Below the pieces are notes generated by a model. That model did not search any database and had not been told where the DNA came from. It worked only from the letters and a program-made list of their open reading frames with translations. Below are positions 24,334 to 32,864 of a stretch of DNA of 59,461 nucleotides, piece by piece. Both the position numbers and the translations under genes were made by a program. Within the stretch, counting starts at the first letter, position 1. The number at the start of each line of letters is the position of its first letter. Source of the stretch: Oscillospiraceae bacterium (GTDB lineage Bacteria; Bacillota; Clostridia; Oscillospirales; Oscillospiraceae); assembly GCA_017448455.1 (NCBI GenBank), contig JAFSLL010000201.1, positions 1 through 59,461 of the forward strand, read 5' to 3'.

Positions 24334-25389
24334 ATGATCAAAAAACTGCTGAAGGCGCTGCTAAGCATCCTTCTTGTCGTCCTCATCGCGATCGGCGGGC
24401 TTTTTGGATACCTGACCGTCACGGAGTTCAAGCCGGAGCCGGTTGAGCCGCTGCCGGTCCGACAGCTGCAGAGCGTGGAAGGGGTCCCGGAAGGAGAGCT
24501 CCGTGTTTTGAGCTGGAACATCGGTTATGCCGGTCTCGGCGAAGGCTCTGACTTCTTTATGGACGGCGGGACGCACTCCAAATCCGCCGACCTGTCTACG
24601 GTCAACCGCTATCTCGCCGGGATTCGCGACAGCATTGCGGGCACCGGCGCGGACCTTGTCCTCCTGCAGGAAGTTGATACCGATTCTTCCCGGACCTACG
24701 GCATTAACGAGACCACGCCTCTGATCCGCAATACGGGTGTCTTTGCGCTGAATTACTCCTGTCCCTTTGTTCCCCTTCCGATGCCGCCGATCGGAAAAGT
24801 CCACAGCGGACTGTTTACCACCACGGACTATGAAATCGACTCCGCCGAGCGCATCGCTCTGCCCTGCCCCTTCAGCTGGCCGCTGAGCACCGCGAATCTG
24901 AAGCGCTGTCTTCTGGTCAGCCATGTCCCGGTGGAAGGCAGCGACCGGGAGCTGGTTCTCGTAAATCTCCATCTGGAAGCCTATGACGACGGCGAGGGAA
25001 AAATCGCCCAGACGAAACAGCTGATGGACTTCCTGCAGACGGAATACGCGAAGGGCAATTATGTCATCGCCGGCGGTGACTTCAACCAGATCTTCCCCGG
25101 CGGTCTGGAGGCATACCCAAACGCGCATCCCGATCTCTGGAGTCCGGGCATCCTGGAAGAATCCTCTCTGCCGGAGGGCTTCCGCTATGTCTATGATCTG
25201 TCCGTCCCGACCTGCCGGCTTCTGAACCAGCCCTACGATCCCTCCGACACGGAAAACACCCAGTACTACGTCATTGACGGCTTTATTGTATCTCCGAATG
25301 TTACGGTCAGCGAAGTATCCGTCCTCGACCTCGGCTTTGAAAACTCCGACCACAACCCGGTGCTGATCAGCGTCTCGCTCGCCGGATAA
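24334..25389 (+). CDS. Membrane-anchored endonuclease/exonuclease/phosphatase (EEP) protein
   Basis: A 351-residue EEP-fold hydrolase fixed outside the cell by an N-terminal helix (residues 5-25). The metal and catalytic motifs appear in order: VLSWNIGYAG, LVLLQEVD, LVNLHLEA, IAGGDFNQ and SDHNPVL. This is the pattern of DNase I-like phosphodiesterases and of extracytoplasmic phospholipid- or phosphoester-cleaving relatives. The export signal argues against a DNA-repair role. The start is ATG 24334 after GGGAGG; a 31-codon open extension runs over the promoter and is rejected. Confidence 0.87.
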   Translation: MIKKLLKALLSILLVVLIAIGGLFGYLTVTEFKPEPVEPLPVRQLQSVEGVPEGELRVLSWNIGYAGLGEGSDFFMDGGTHSKSADLSTVNRYLAGIRDSIAGTGADLVLLQEVDTDSSRTYGINETTPLIRNTGVFALNYSCPFVPLPMPPIGKVHSGLFTTTDYEIDSAERIALPCPFSWPLSTANLKRCLLVSHVPVEGSDRELVLVNLHLEAYDDGEGKIAQTKQLMDFLQTEYAKGNYVIAGGDFNQIFPGGLEAYPNAHPDLWSPGILEESSLPEGFRYVYDLSVPTCRLLNQPYDPSDTENTQYYVIDGFIVSPNVTVSEVSVLDLGFENSDHNPVLISVSLAG

Positions 25390-25416
25390 AAAGCGGAAAA
25401 TACCGGTAAAAAAAGC

Positions 25417-25445
25417 TTGACAAAGCTCCGGAAATCGGCTATATT
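25417..25445 (+). promoter_or_regulatory. Promoter of rplJ-rplL
   Basis: TTGACA (25417-25422), 17-base spacer, TATATT (25440-25445). Confidence 0.8.
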
Positions 25446-25452
25446 ATTCGAG

Positions 25453-25532
25453 CGCTCCGAAGACAGCAGGTGGGGTTTGCCCCGTAAGTCCTGCCGAGGA
25501 CAACAACTTTCAATTTCATTTTGATTGTTTTT
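25453..25532 (+). ncRNA. Ribosomal protein L10 leader
   Basis: The 5' leader of rplJ-rplL matches the L10 leader of Bacillota, which binds the L10(L12)4 complex and represses the operon. The conserved core is visible: CCGAAGACAGCAGGTG, a GGG/CCC apical stem, then GTAAGTCCTGCCGAGGAC, with GCAGG (25466-25470) pairing CCTGC (25490-25494). The attenuator hairpin follows. Confidence 0.88.
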
Positions 25533-25535
25533 GTA

Positions 25536-25566
25536 CCTCTGCGTCTTTATGCCGCAGAGGTTTCTT
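25536..25566 (+). terminator. Attenuator hairpin of the L10 leader
   Basis: CCTCTGCG pairs with CGCAGAGG (25536-25543 with 25553-25560), followed by TTTCTTT. Upstream of rplJ this is the expected terminator of L10-leader control. Confidence 0.78.
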
Positions 25567-25603
25567 TATGAGCGTGAGTTCAAGTGTGGAGGTGAAATCA
25601 CAC

Positions 25604-26134
25604 ATGCCAAACGCAAAGGTTCTCAGCGAAAAGCAGGCGATCGTGGAAGCGCTGGCCGCGCGCATTAAGAACGCAGGCGCCGGTATCCTGGTGGATTACC
25701 AGGGAATCACCGTGGAAGAGGATACCGCTCTCCGTACAGAGATGCGCAAGGAATCCGTTAACTACACCGTCGTCAAAAACACGCTGACCAGAAAGGCGTT
25801 GGACCAGCTCGGAATGAGCGGACTGGATGAAGTCCTCAACGGCACCACCTCTCTGGCTACCACCGAAAGCGATCCTATCGCGCCCTTCCGTATCGTTACG
25901 GATTACAGCAAGAAGCTGGGCGATCGCTTCAATGTCAAGGCCGCGTTCATGGAGGGCAAGATCCTCAGTGAACAGGAAATCGCGGAGATTTCCGAGCTGC
26001 CGAGCAAAGACGCGCTCTATGCCAAGGTTCTGGGTACGATGATCGCGCCGATCACAGGTCTCGCCGTTTGCCTCGGTCAGATCCTGGAACAGAAGGGCGG
26101 CTCCCTGGGAGCTCCCGAAGAAGCTGCTGAATAA
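25604..26134 (+). CDS. rplJ: 50S ribosomal protein L10
   Basis: L10 anchors the L7/L12 stalk to 23S rRNA and, as L10(L12)4, represses this operon through its leader. The 176-residue protein starts MPNAKVLSEKQAIVEAL and has GAGILVDYQGITVEEDTALR and NYTVVKNTLTRKAL, typical of the family. ATG 25604 is fixed by GGAGGTGA 8 bases upstream; an in-frame ATG at 25568 lies in the attenuator region and is not used. Confidence 0.97.
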   Translation: MPNAKVLSEKQAIVEALAARIKNAGAGILVDYQGITVEEDTALRTEMRKESVNYTVVKNTLTRKALDQLGMSGLDEVLNGTTSLATTESDPIAPFRIVTDYSKKLGDRFNVKAAFMEGKILSEQEIAEISELPSKDALYAKVLGTMIAPITGLAVCLGQILEQKGGSLGAPEEAAE

Positions 26135-26164
26135 GCAGGAATACTTAAAATGGAGGAAATTACA

Positions 26165-26536
26165 ATGAGTGAAAAAATCGCTGCCATGATCGAAGAGATC
26201 AAAGGCCTTTCCGTTCTGGAGCTCTCTGAGCTCGTACACGCTCTGGAAGACACCTTCGGTGTTTCCGCCGCTGCTGTTGCCGCACCCGCTGCCGGTGCCG
26301 CCGCCGGCCCCGTTGTCGAAGAGAAGACTGAGTTTGACGTTGTCATGACCAGCTTTGGTGCTGAGAAGATCAAGGTCATCAAGGAAGTCCGCGGCATCAC
26401 CGGTCTCGGCCTTGCCGACGCGAAGGCACTGGTCGAAGGCATCCCCGCCAAGATCAAGGAAGCTGTTTCCAAGGAAGACGCCGAGGCTCTCAAGGCTCAG
26501 CTCGAAGCTGTCGGTGCCACCGTCGAGCTCAAGTAA
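26165..26536 (+). CDS. rplL: 50S ribosomal protein L7/L12
   Basis: L7/L12 forms the mobile stalk that recruits translation GTPases. The 123-residue protein has the N-terminal dimerisation helix ([20 protein letters not shown]), the Ala/Gly/Pro hinge (about 40-52) and the globular C-terminal domain with [20 protein letters not shown]. It follows rplJ by 30 bases with TGGAGGA upstream. Unlike the common Bacillota order, rpoB does not follow. Confidence 0.97.
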   Translation: MSEKIAAMIEEIKGLSVLELSELVHALEDTFGVSAAAVAAPAAGAAAGPVVEEKTEFDVVMTSFGAEKIKVIKEVRGITGLGLADAKALVEGIPAKIKEAVSKEDAEALKAQLEAVGATVELK

Positions 26537-26652
26537 GCACGCCCTGTCGAATCTTTCTCATGCCGCCGCTGCCTGTCTCATTTGTTTCGTGAGATACCGC
26601 TTCGGTGGTCTGAACCGGTCCGTGTTTCCTGTTTTTGAAGAGGTTTTCTATC

Positions 26653-27147
26653 ATGCGGCTTGATCTCAGAGAACTGATTGTCAATCCATCGTCCCGGATT
26701 CCGTTTGAGACGGAGCTGGACACAGAGAGACTGGACTTCCCTTCGGTGAAGGCCTATCTTTCCGCCCCGACGGCGGAGGGTGTTGTCTGCAGTGAAGCCG
26801 GTGTCCTGCACCTGCGCGGAACCGTCACGGCAGATCTGCTGTGTACCTGTGACCGCTGCGGGCAGGAGTTTGAAAGCGTGAAGGAAACGGACGTCGACGC
26901 GGTCCTCGCGGAAGAAGAGAATGAGGATAACCCGGATCTCTTCCTTCTGCAGGGCACGGAGATTGATCTGCAGGAGCTGCTGTCGACCTGTCTGATTCTT
27001 GACATGGAGACAAAGTTTCTGTGTCGGGAAGACTGCAAGGGTCTGTGCCCCCGCTGCGGGAGAAACCTGAATCTCGGGCCGTGTGGCTGTGAGAAAGAAA
27101 TTGATCCAAGATTTGCTGTGCTTGAGCAGCTTTTGGATAAAGAATAG
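26653..27147 (+). CDS. yceD: YceD/DUF177 family protein
   Basis: A 164-residue member of the YceD family, found next to rpmF across bacteria and implicated in ribosomal large-subunit or 23S rRNA maturation. Two cysteine pairs are visible: TCDRCGQEF in the middle and LCPRCGRNLNLGPCGC near the C-terminus, so a structural zinc is likely. The start is taken as ATG 26653, since an earlier TTG at 26635 has no ribosome site. rpmF follows after 56 bases. Confidence 0.88.
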   Translation: MRLDLRELIVNPSSRIPFETELDTERLDFPSVKAYLSAPTAEGVVCSEAGVLHLRGTVTADLLCTCDRCGQEFESVKETDVDAVLAEEENEDNPDLFLLQGTEIDLQELLSTCLILDMETKFLCREDCKGLCPRCGRNLNLGPCGCEKEIDPRFAVLEQLLDKE

Positions 27148-27203
27148 CGCGAATTGTGGAAATGAGCTGCTCAAACAGCTATTGATCAGGAGGTGTCTAG
27201 AAT

Positions 27204-27392
27204 ATGGCAGTCCCAAAAGGAAAAGTATCCAGACAGAGACGTGACAAGCGTCGTTCTTCCGTCTGGAAGCTCACCGCTCCCGAACTGGTTGCATGCCCCA
27301 ACTGCGGCGCGCTGATAAAGCCGCATCATGCATGCCCGGCTTGCGGTCAGTATAAAGGCCGTTCGGTCATCAACGTGGAAGAGAGCAAGTAA
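27204..27392 (+). CDS. rpmF: 50S ribosomal protein L32, zinc-binding form
   Basis: The 62-residue L32 starts MAVPKGKVSRQRRDKRRSSVWKL in the standard way and keeps both CxxC pairs (ACPNCGAL and HACPACGQY), so this is the zinc-binding form rather than the C-minus paralog. It forms the usual yceD-rpmF pair with a GGAGGTG site upstream. Confidence 0.97.
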   Translation: MAVPKGKVSRQRRDKRRSSVWKLTAPELVACPNCGALIKPHHACPACGQYKGRSVINVEESK

Positions 27393-27404
27393 GAGTTTCT
27401 TTAT

Positions 27405-27439
27405 GAGGAGGAGGGCAAGGTCTTTCCTCCTCTTTTTTT
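27405..27439 (+). terminator. Terminator after rpmF
   Basis: GAGGAGGA (27405-27412) pairs with TCCTCCTC (27425-27432), then seven T. It lies only 10 bases before the DUF512 start. Confidence 0.85.
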
Positions 27440-27449
27440 GGTGAAAACG

Positions 27450-28829
27450 ATGCGGAATGTCATTCGCGCCATCGACCCCGGCAGCCCGCTGGAGCAGCGC
27501 GCCCATGTCGGCGACCGGCTGATCTCCATCAACGGCCACCGGATTGTCGATGTGCTCGATTATAAATATTATGCTTATGACCGCAGTCTGCGGCTTGTCC
27601 TTGCCCGACCGGACGGAGAAGAGTACCAGGTCAGGATCCGCAAGCCGGAAGGCGGCGACCTCGGGCTGGACTTTGAGACCTATCTCATGGACAGCCCTCG
27701 TTCGTGCGCCAACAACTGCGTTTTCTGCTTTATCGACCAGCTCCCCCCGGGGATGCGGCCGACCATGTATTTTAAAGACGATGATGCCCGGCTCAGTTTT
27801 CTGCTCGGCAACTACATTACGCTCACCAATCTCTCCAAACGGGAGATTGAGCGCATCATCGCGCTCCATGTGAGCCCGGTGAATGTCTCGGTTCATACCA
27901 TGAACCCGGAGCTGCGGGTGAAAATGCTGAACAACCCGCGCGCCGGAGAGAGCATCCAGACCATGAAGCAGCTGGCAGCGGCAGGGATCGTTCTGAACTG
28001 CCAGATTGTCTGCTGCCCCGGCCTGAACGACGGAGAAGAGCTGGCGTACAGCATGCGGGAGCTCGCGGCACTCTGGCCCGCCGTACACAGCGTTTCGATC
28101 GTCCCCGTCGGTCTCACCCGGTTTCGGGAGGGTCTTTATCCGCTCACTCCCTTCACCACCGCGCTCGCCGCGGAAACCCTCGACCAGGTAACGGCCTTCG
28201 GTGATCGCTGCGTTGAAAAATACGGTTCCCGGATTTTCTTCTGCGGGGACGAGCTGTACCTGCAGGCAGGCCGGGAATTCCCGCCGGATGAGTTTTATGA
28301 GGAATACACCCAGCTGGAGAACGGGATCGGCATGCTGCGGCTCCTGGAGACGGAATTCCGCTCCGCGCTGCGCCTGTCCGACGATCCCGGTGAGCAGCAT
28401 TTCAGCATCGCGACCGGTGTTGCCGCGGCACCCTGGTTTCAGATGCTGTCGGATCTGGCCAGCGAACGCTATCCTTCGCTGCGGATCCATGTCTATGCGA
28501 TTGAAAATGACTTTTTCGGCCATTCCATCACGGTCGCCGGGCTTGTCACCGGGCAAGATCTGATTCGGCAGCTGACCGGAAAGGAACTGGGCGACCGGCT
28601 CCTGATCTCCCAGAACATGCTCCGACGCCAGGAGTTGGATTTTCTGGACGATATCAGGCTGTCCGAAGCGGAGCAGGCGCTCGGCCTCCCCGTGATCCCG
28701 GTTGAGGCAGACGGCTTCGCGCTCTGGGACGCGTTCTGCGGCAAGATACCGGAAAGCGCGGAACGCCCGCCGGAATGGATTGAAAATACCGCCTATTACC
28801 TGTATAATCAGAATAACAGTCAACAATGA
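27450..28829 (+). CDS. DUF512 PDZ-radical SAM protein
   Basis: A 459-residue protein of the DUF512 family, always upstream of der in Clostridia. An N-terminal PDZ-like domain (IDPGSPLEQRAHVGDRLISINGHRI, about 8-75) is followed by a radical-SAM-like segment with a CANNCVFCFIDQLP cluster motif (CxxxCxxC type) and then the DUF512 C-terminal domain. The iron-sulfur and SAM chemistry is inferred; the substrate is unknown. There is no ideal ribosome site. ATG 27450 follows GGTGAAAAC, and in-frame TTG (27438) and GTG (27441) lie directly upstream. The rpmF terminator sits just before it, so it may depend on read-through or an unseen promoter. Confidence 0.85.
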   Translation: MRNVIRAIDPGSPLEQRAHVGDRLISINGHRIVDVLDYKYYAYDRSLRLVLARPDGEEYQVRIRKPEGGDLGLDFETYLMDSPRSCANNCVFCFIDQLPPGMRPTMYFKDDDARLSFLLGNYITLTNLSKREIERIIALHVSPVNVSVHTMNPELRVKMLNNPRAGESIQTMKQLAAAGIVLNCQIVCCPGLNDGEELAYSMRELAALWPAVHSVSIVPVGLTRFREGLYPLTPFTTALAAETLDQVTAFGDRCVEKYGSRIFFCGDELYLQAGREFPPDEFYEEYTQLENGIGMLRLLETEFRSALRLSDDPGEQHFSIATGVAAAPWFQMLSDLASERYPSLRIHVYAIENDFFGHSITVAGLVTGQDLIRQLTGKELGDRLLISQNMLRRQELDFLDDIRLSEAEQALGLPVIPVEADGFALWDAFCGKIPESAERPPEWIENTAYYLYNQNNSQQ

Positions 28830-28850
28830 TTTCGAAAAAAGGAGGAAACC

Positions 28851-30176
28851 ATGCCAAGACCGCTTGTTGCGATTGTCGGAAGGCCAAATGTCGGAAAGTC
28901 CATGCTGTTTAACAAGCTGGTCGGTCAGCGGCTTTCCATTGTAGAAGATACCCCGGGCGTCACCCGGGACCGTCTGTATGCCTCCAGCGAGTGGCGCGGA
29001 CGGACATTTGACATTGTCGATACGGGAGGTATCGAGCCTTCCACCGACAGTGAAATCCTGCTTTTCATGCGGGAACAGGCACAGATTGCCATTGACGCCG
29101 CGACAGTGATCGTGCTCGTCACCGATATCCGCACCGGTGTAACCGCCGCGGACGAGGACGTCGCTGCCATGCTGCTGCGTTCCCGGAAGCCGGTCGTCCT
29201 GGCCGTCAACAAAGCCGACTCCACCGGCATCACAGATCCTGCGCTGTACGAGTTCTATTCTCTCGGTCTGGGCGATCCCATTGCCGTTTCCGCCATTCAC
29301 GGGCACGGAACCGGAGACCTGCTTGATGCCTGTTTTGAGCACTTCCCCCCGGAAGAAGAAGACGATGACCTGGAAGAGGCCATCCATGTCGCGGTGATCG
29401 GCAAGCCGAATGTCGGAAAGTCCTCGCTCATCAACCGCATGCTCGGCGAGAAGCGGGTCATTGTCAGCGATATCGCCGGCACAACGCGGGACGCGGTCGA
29501 CACACCTTTTGAAAACGAAACCGGGCATTACGTCTTTATCGACACGGCGGGCATCCGCCGGAAGTCCAAGGTGGAAGAGCGCGTGGAGAAGTTCTCCGTC
29601 ATGCGCGCACAGCTGGCCATTGAACGCGCGGATGTCTGCCTGATCCTGATTGACGGACGCGACGGCGTGACGGATCAGGACACGAAGATCGCCGGTCTGG
29701 CACACGAAGCCGGAAAAGCCTGCATCATCGTGGTCAACAAATGGGACCTCGTCGAAAAAGAGACGGGCACCCTGGAAGCCATGCGGAAGGATGTGCTGCG
29801 GGATCTTTCCTTTATGAGCTACGCTCCTGTCGTGTTCATTTCCGCGCTGACCGGGCAGCGGACGGAGCGTCTGTTCGAGCAGATCAACCAGGTCTATGAA
29901 CAGAGCCGCATGCGCATTTCCACCGGCCAGCTCAACAACGTGCTCGCCGACGCGCAGATGCGTGTTCAGCCGCCGACAGACAAAGGGAGAAGACTGAAGA
30001 TCTACTATATGACGCAGACCGGTATTCAGCCGCCCTGCTTTGTGATCTTCTGTAATTCCCGGGAGCTGTTTCATTTTTCTTATCAACGGTATCTGGAAAA
30101 CCAGATCCGCTCCGTGTTCGGCCTGACAGGCACGCCTGTTCGGCTGGTGATCAGGCAGAAGGGAGACCAGGAATGA
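28851..30176 (+). CDS. der: Ribosome-assembly GTPase Der (EngA)
   Basis: Der is an essential tandem-GTPase that matures the 50S subunit. Both G domains are complete: GRPNVGKSMLFN ... DTGG ... NKAD (G1) and GKPNVGKSSLIN ... DTAG ... NKWD (G2). A KH-like C-terminal domain follows (from about 350; NNVLADAQMRVQPPTDKGRR). At 441 residues it has normal length. The plsY-like gene starts inside its last codons (4-base overlap). Confidence 0.97.
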   Translation: MPRPLVAIVGRPNVGKSMLFNKLVGQRLSIVEDTPGVTRDRLYASSEWRGRTFDIVDTGGIEPSTDSEILLFMREQAQIAIDAATVIVLVTDIRTGVTAADEDVAAMLLRSRKPVVLAVNKADSTGITDPALYEFYSLGLGDPIAVSAIHGHGTGDLLDACFEHFPPEEEDDDLEEAIHVAVIGKPNVGKSSLINRMLGEKRVIVSDIAGTTRDAVDTPFENETGHYVFIDTAGIRRKSKVEERVEKFSVMRAQLAIERADVCLILIDGRDGVTDQDTKIAGLAHEAGKACIIVVNKWDLVEKETGTLEAMRKDVLRDLSFMSYAPVVFISALTGQRTERLFEQINQVYEQSRMRISTGQLNNVLADAQMRVQPPTDKGRRLKIYYMTQTGIQPPCFVIFCNSRELFHFSYQRYLENQIRSVFGLTGTPVRLVIRQKGDQE

Positions 30177-30820
30177 TTCTGTACTGGATTCTCCTGCTGA
30201 TCATCGCCTTTGTCGCCTACAACTTCGGCAGCGTCAGCACGCTCTCCATCGCATCTGTTTTTGTTTTCCACCGCGACCTGCACCGTATCGGGAAAAAACG
30301 GCTCTTCATCTCAAACTTCCGCCGCCTGTACGGGTACCCCGGTTTTGCCAAGCTGCTTGCTGTTGAGCTTGTGCGGGACTTTTTCCCGATCCTGTTCGGC
30401 AGCATTCTGATGAGCATTCCGGGACACGCGGACATCGGCCGCGCCTTTGCCGGCTTCTGTCTGGTTCTGGGCAGGGTCTTTCCGCTCTACAACCGCTTTC
30501 GCGGCAGCTATGCCAGCATCTGCCTGGTTGTATCCATGCTGTGCATCAACACCTCCGCCGGGATTGCCGCAGCGGTTCTCGTCGCCCTGGTTACCTGGTT
30601 CACCCGCTATCCCTCTCTGGGGGCGATTGCCGGCGCGCTCGCGTCCATTCTGGTCGTGGTTCTGGTTGTGGACGGGCAGCTGCTTACGACCCTCTCGATC
30701 CTCACCGCCGCGGTAGTCCTGGTTAAAAACCTGCCCGCTCTGGTGCGGATTTCTCAGAAAAAAGAGTTTCAGCTGAGCCTCGAAGAGGACATCAGCTACA
30801 AGTTTGATCAGAAGTTCTGA
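30173..30820 (+). CDS. Degenerate PlsY-like membrane protein at the plsY locus
   Basis: A 215-residue, roughly five-helix membrane protein that sits where plsY (acyl-phosphate:glycerol-3-phosphate acyltransferase) normally lies, directly after der. It keeps the hydrophobic pattern and GRVFPLYNRFRG, aligned with PlsY motif 2 GHxFPxxxxFKGGKG, but the His is Arg and the GGKG phosphate loop is GSYA. Motif 1 (SGNIGATN) reads KKRLFISN, losing the Ser and Asn. The active-site residues are therefore absent. It may be a structural or regulatory paralog; a working PlsY or PlsB would be needed elsewhere. It overlaps der by 4 bases. Confidence 0.68.
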   Translation: MILYWILLLIIAFVAYNFGSVSTLSIASVFVFHRDLHRIGKKRLFISNFRRLYGYPGFAKLLAVELVRDFFPILFGSILMSIPGHADIGRAFAGFCLVLGRVFPLYNRFRGSYASICLVVSMLCINTSAGIAAAVLVALVTWFTRYPSLGAIAGALASILVVVLVVDGQLLTTLSILTAAVVLVKNLPALVRISQKKEFQLSLEEDISYKFDQKF

Positions 30821-30831
30821 AGGTTTCCGGT

Positions 30832-31659
30832 ATGAAGGCTTTCCGAAAAGAAGTGCTAGTCGCGGTTCTGATTCTCGCGCTGGCCATTGTCTGCGGCAGC
30901 GGCATTCAGTTTCTGCTGACCCTGCAGGAGATTCATCGCGCGGATCAGGCTGCGGATGTTCTGATCTCAGAAACCCTGACTGCAGTTGCCGACTACGGCA
31001 ATGCGGAAAGGGAACGCTGTGCCGCCGCCGCGGAGCGCATGGCTTCGCTGCCGCAGGTAAAACAGCAGCGCCTGGACGATCTGCATCTGGAGCTGCTGAT
31101 GATTGTCAACCCCTGGAGTCCGCTGCCCGAAGGGTACGCGCCGGAGCTTGCGACGGTGGTGGGAGATTATCTGATGGATTCCCGCTGCGCCGCTCTCGCC
31201 TGGCAGATGATCCAGGACTGTTCCGCCTACAGCGGAGGCCTGCCGATGATCTGCTCCGCCTACCGCACCCAGGAAGACCAGCAGATGCTGTATGACAACA
31301 AGGTCATCCGTGTCATGCTCGAAGAATATGCCCCCTATGAGGAAGCCTTGGTCCGCGCTGCAGCGGAAGTGGCCCTGCCCGGCACCAGCGAGCATCAGCT
31401 CGGCCTTGCCGCGGATATCATCGATGAAATCTATCCCTACCTGAACAACTTTCAGGAGACGATGCCCACCCAGATCTGGCTCTCGGAACACTCGCCTGAA
31501 TACGGCTTCATCCTGCGTTATCCGAACGGAACCTCCGAGATCACCGGCATCATCTATGAACCCTGGCACTACCGCTATGTTGGGGAGAAGTTCGCACGGG
31601 AAATTACAGCCCGTGGCATTACGCTGGAAGAATACGTCGCCTGGAGACGAGGCAGATAA
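30832..31659 (+). CDS. VanY-type D,D-carboxypeptidase, membrane-anchored
   Basis: A 275-residue M15B peptidase that trims the D-Ala end of peptidoglycan stems. Residues 7-28 are a membrane anchor and a helical linker follows. The zinc site is complete: GTSEHQLGLAADI (SxHxxGxAxD) and EPWHYRYVG, the second His with its Glu. VanY-like enzymes occur widely in housekeeping roles and the gene alone does not imply vancomycin resistance; no van genes are near. It follows the PlsY-like gene by 11 bases. Confidence 0.88.
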   Translation: MKAFRKEVLVAVLILALAIVCGSGIQFLLTLQEIHRADQAADVLISETLTAVADYGNAERERCAAAAERMASLPQVKQQRLDDLHLELLMIVNPWSPLPEGYAPELATVVGDYLMDSRCAALAWQMIQDCSAYSGGLPMICSAYRTQEDQQMLYDNKVIRVMLEEYAPYEEALVRAAAEVALPGTSEHQLGLAADIIDEIYPYLNNFQETMPTQIWLSEHSPEYGFILRYPNGTSEITGIIYEPWHYRYVGEKFAREITARGITLEEYVAWRRGR

Positions 31660-31679
31660 CCGGATAACTGCATATTGCC

Positions 31680-31721
31680 GCAAAGAGGGCAGCCGCCTGC
31701 AATGGCAGCTGCCCTCTTTGC
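31680..31721. terminator. Bidirectional terminator between the VanY-type gene and acpP
   Basis: GCAAAGAGGGCAGC and GCTGCCCTCTTTGC arms (14 pairs) around a loop of 14 bases, A/T-rich on both sides. Confidence 0.82.
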
Positions 31722-31741
31722 ATTTATTGGTTTTCCGGTTT

Positions 31742-31969
31742 TCAGCCGAGATTTTCCAGGTATTCGACAATCTTCCCAACGGTGTAAAGCTGCGCGGCAG
31801 CTTCATCGGAAATGGTGACGCCGAATTCGTCCTCCAGGGACATAATCAGCTCGACGACGTCCAGGGAATCCGCTCCAAGGTCGTCGATCAGATTGGTCTC
31901 CGGGGTGATGGTGTCGGGGTCCAGCTCAAACTGCTGGGCAAGTGCGTTTTTGACTTTCTCAAAATACAT
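31742..31969 (-). CDS. acpP: Acyl carrier protein
   Basis: The 75-residue carrier of fatty-acid synthesis. The 4'-phosphopantetheine serine is in the LGADSLDVVELIM motif, and the pattern of acidic helices is typical. ATG 31969 has GGAGG at 9 bases; a 14-codon open extension lacks this. It stands alone, convergent with the VanY-type gene, not in a fab cluster. Confidence 0.96.
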   Translation of the reverse strand: MYFEKVKNALAQQFELDPDTITPETNLIDDLGADSLDVVELIMSLEDEFGVTISDEAAAQLYTVGKIVEYLENLG

Positions 31970-32066
31970 TTCAGGTTTCCTCCGATCTGCAGACAGATGC
32001 GCTGTTGTCATCCGTCATGATCCTTTCTTCTGTTACAGATACGAGTTTATACTCCGGCGGGCAGGT

Positions 32067-32864
32067 TTACGCCCACTCTCTGGTCTGCGTTTTGCGTCCG
32101 TTCTGCGGTTCCGAACGCACATAACTGACCACGACACGGCGGTTTGGCTCCGTTCCCGTAGAGGCTGTGGTCACGCCTTCATAATTCTGCAGCGCGGTGT
32201 GTATCACATGCCGCTCATAGGAATTCATCGGCTCCAGCGCCATGCTGCGCTTGTACTTGATCGCCTTCTCCGCCATCTTTTCCGCCAGCTTCACGAGGGA
32301 TTCCTCCCGCTTCGCACGGTAATTTTCCGCATCGACGCTGACGCGCAGGCGTTTGTCGTTGCCGCGGTTGACGGCATAGTTGGTCAGATGCTGGATGGCA
32401 TCCAGGGTCTCGCCCCGGCGGCCGATGACGGCGCCCATCCCGGGCCCGGCCAGATCCACCAGAAGCCCGCCGTCATCCCGCTCTGTGATGACGATTTCGG
32501 CCTCAACGCCCATTTTTTCCAGAAGACCGCTCAGGAAGCTGCGTACGGCCGTATATTCCGCCGGCTCTTCCGGGACCGGTGCGAACGGCTCTGCTGCCGC
32601 TTCTTTTTCCGCGACAGGCGCTGCTGCGGCAGCTTCAGGCTGTGCTTTCGGCTCTTCCGGCACCGGCGCGGTCTCTGCCGGCATATCCGGGCTTTCCCAG
32701 CTCACGCGAATCCGCGCGGGGCTTGCTCCGATTCCGAGAAAACCGGATTTGGCGCGTTCCAGGATCTCAACAGAAACGTCATCGCGTTCCTTGCCGAGCT
32801 CACCAAGCGCTGCCGCGATGGCTTCGTCCTCGGTACGGCCGGTTTTTTCCAGATAATTGATCAT
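32067..32864 (-). CDS. khpB: RNA-binding protein KhpB (Jag/EloR)
   Basis: A 265-residue RNA-binding protein linked to cell elongation and division in Bacillota. It has a Jag-N domain (residues 1-55, with ERAKSGFLGIG), an acidic Pro/Ala/Glu linker (60-135), a KH domain (about 140-205, with GAVIGRRGETLDAIQ, the GxxG loop) and a C-terminal R3H domain (R-x3-H in MNSYERHVIHTALQ). It overlaps yidC by 4 bases, the common Bacillota arrangement. Confidence 0.94.
   Translation of the reverse strand: MINYLEKTGRTEDEAIAAALGELGKERDDVSVEILERAKSGFLGIGASPARIRVSWESPDMPAETAPVPEEPKAQPEAAAAAPVAEKEAAAEPFAPVPEEPAEYTAVRSFLSGLLEKMGVEAEIVITERDDGGLLVDLAGPGMGAVIGRRGETLDAIQHLTNYAVNRGNDKRLRVSVDAENYRAKREESLVKLAEKMAEKAIKYKRSMALEPMNSYERHVIHTALQNYEGVTTASTGTEPNRRVVVSYVRSEPQNGRKTQTREWA

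Noticed and set aside
27186-30086. A very long minus-strand open frame (966 codons) opposite rpmF, DUF512 and der
   Set aside because: It lies wholly antisense to three conserved genes, has no ribosome site or recognisable domain, and reflects the high GC and codon bias of the real strand.
30832-31659. Vancomycin resistance through vanY
   Set aside because: Single M15 peptidase with a membrane anchor, no vanHAX or vanRS nearby; best read as wall maintenance.
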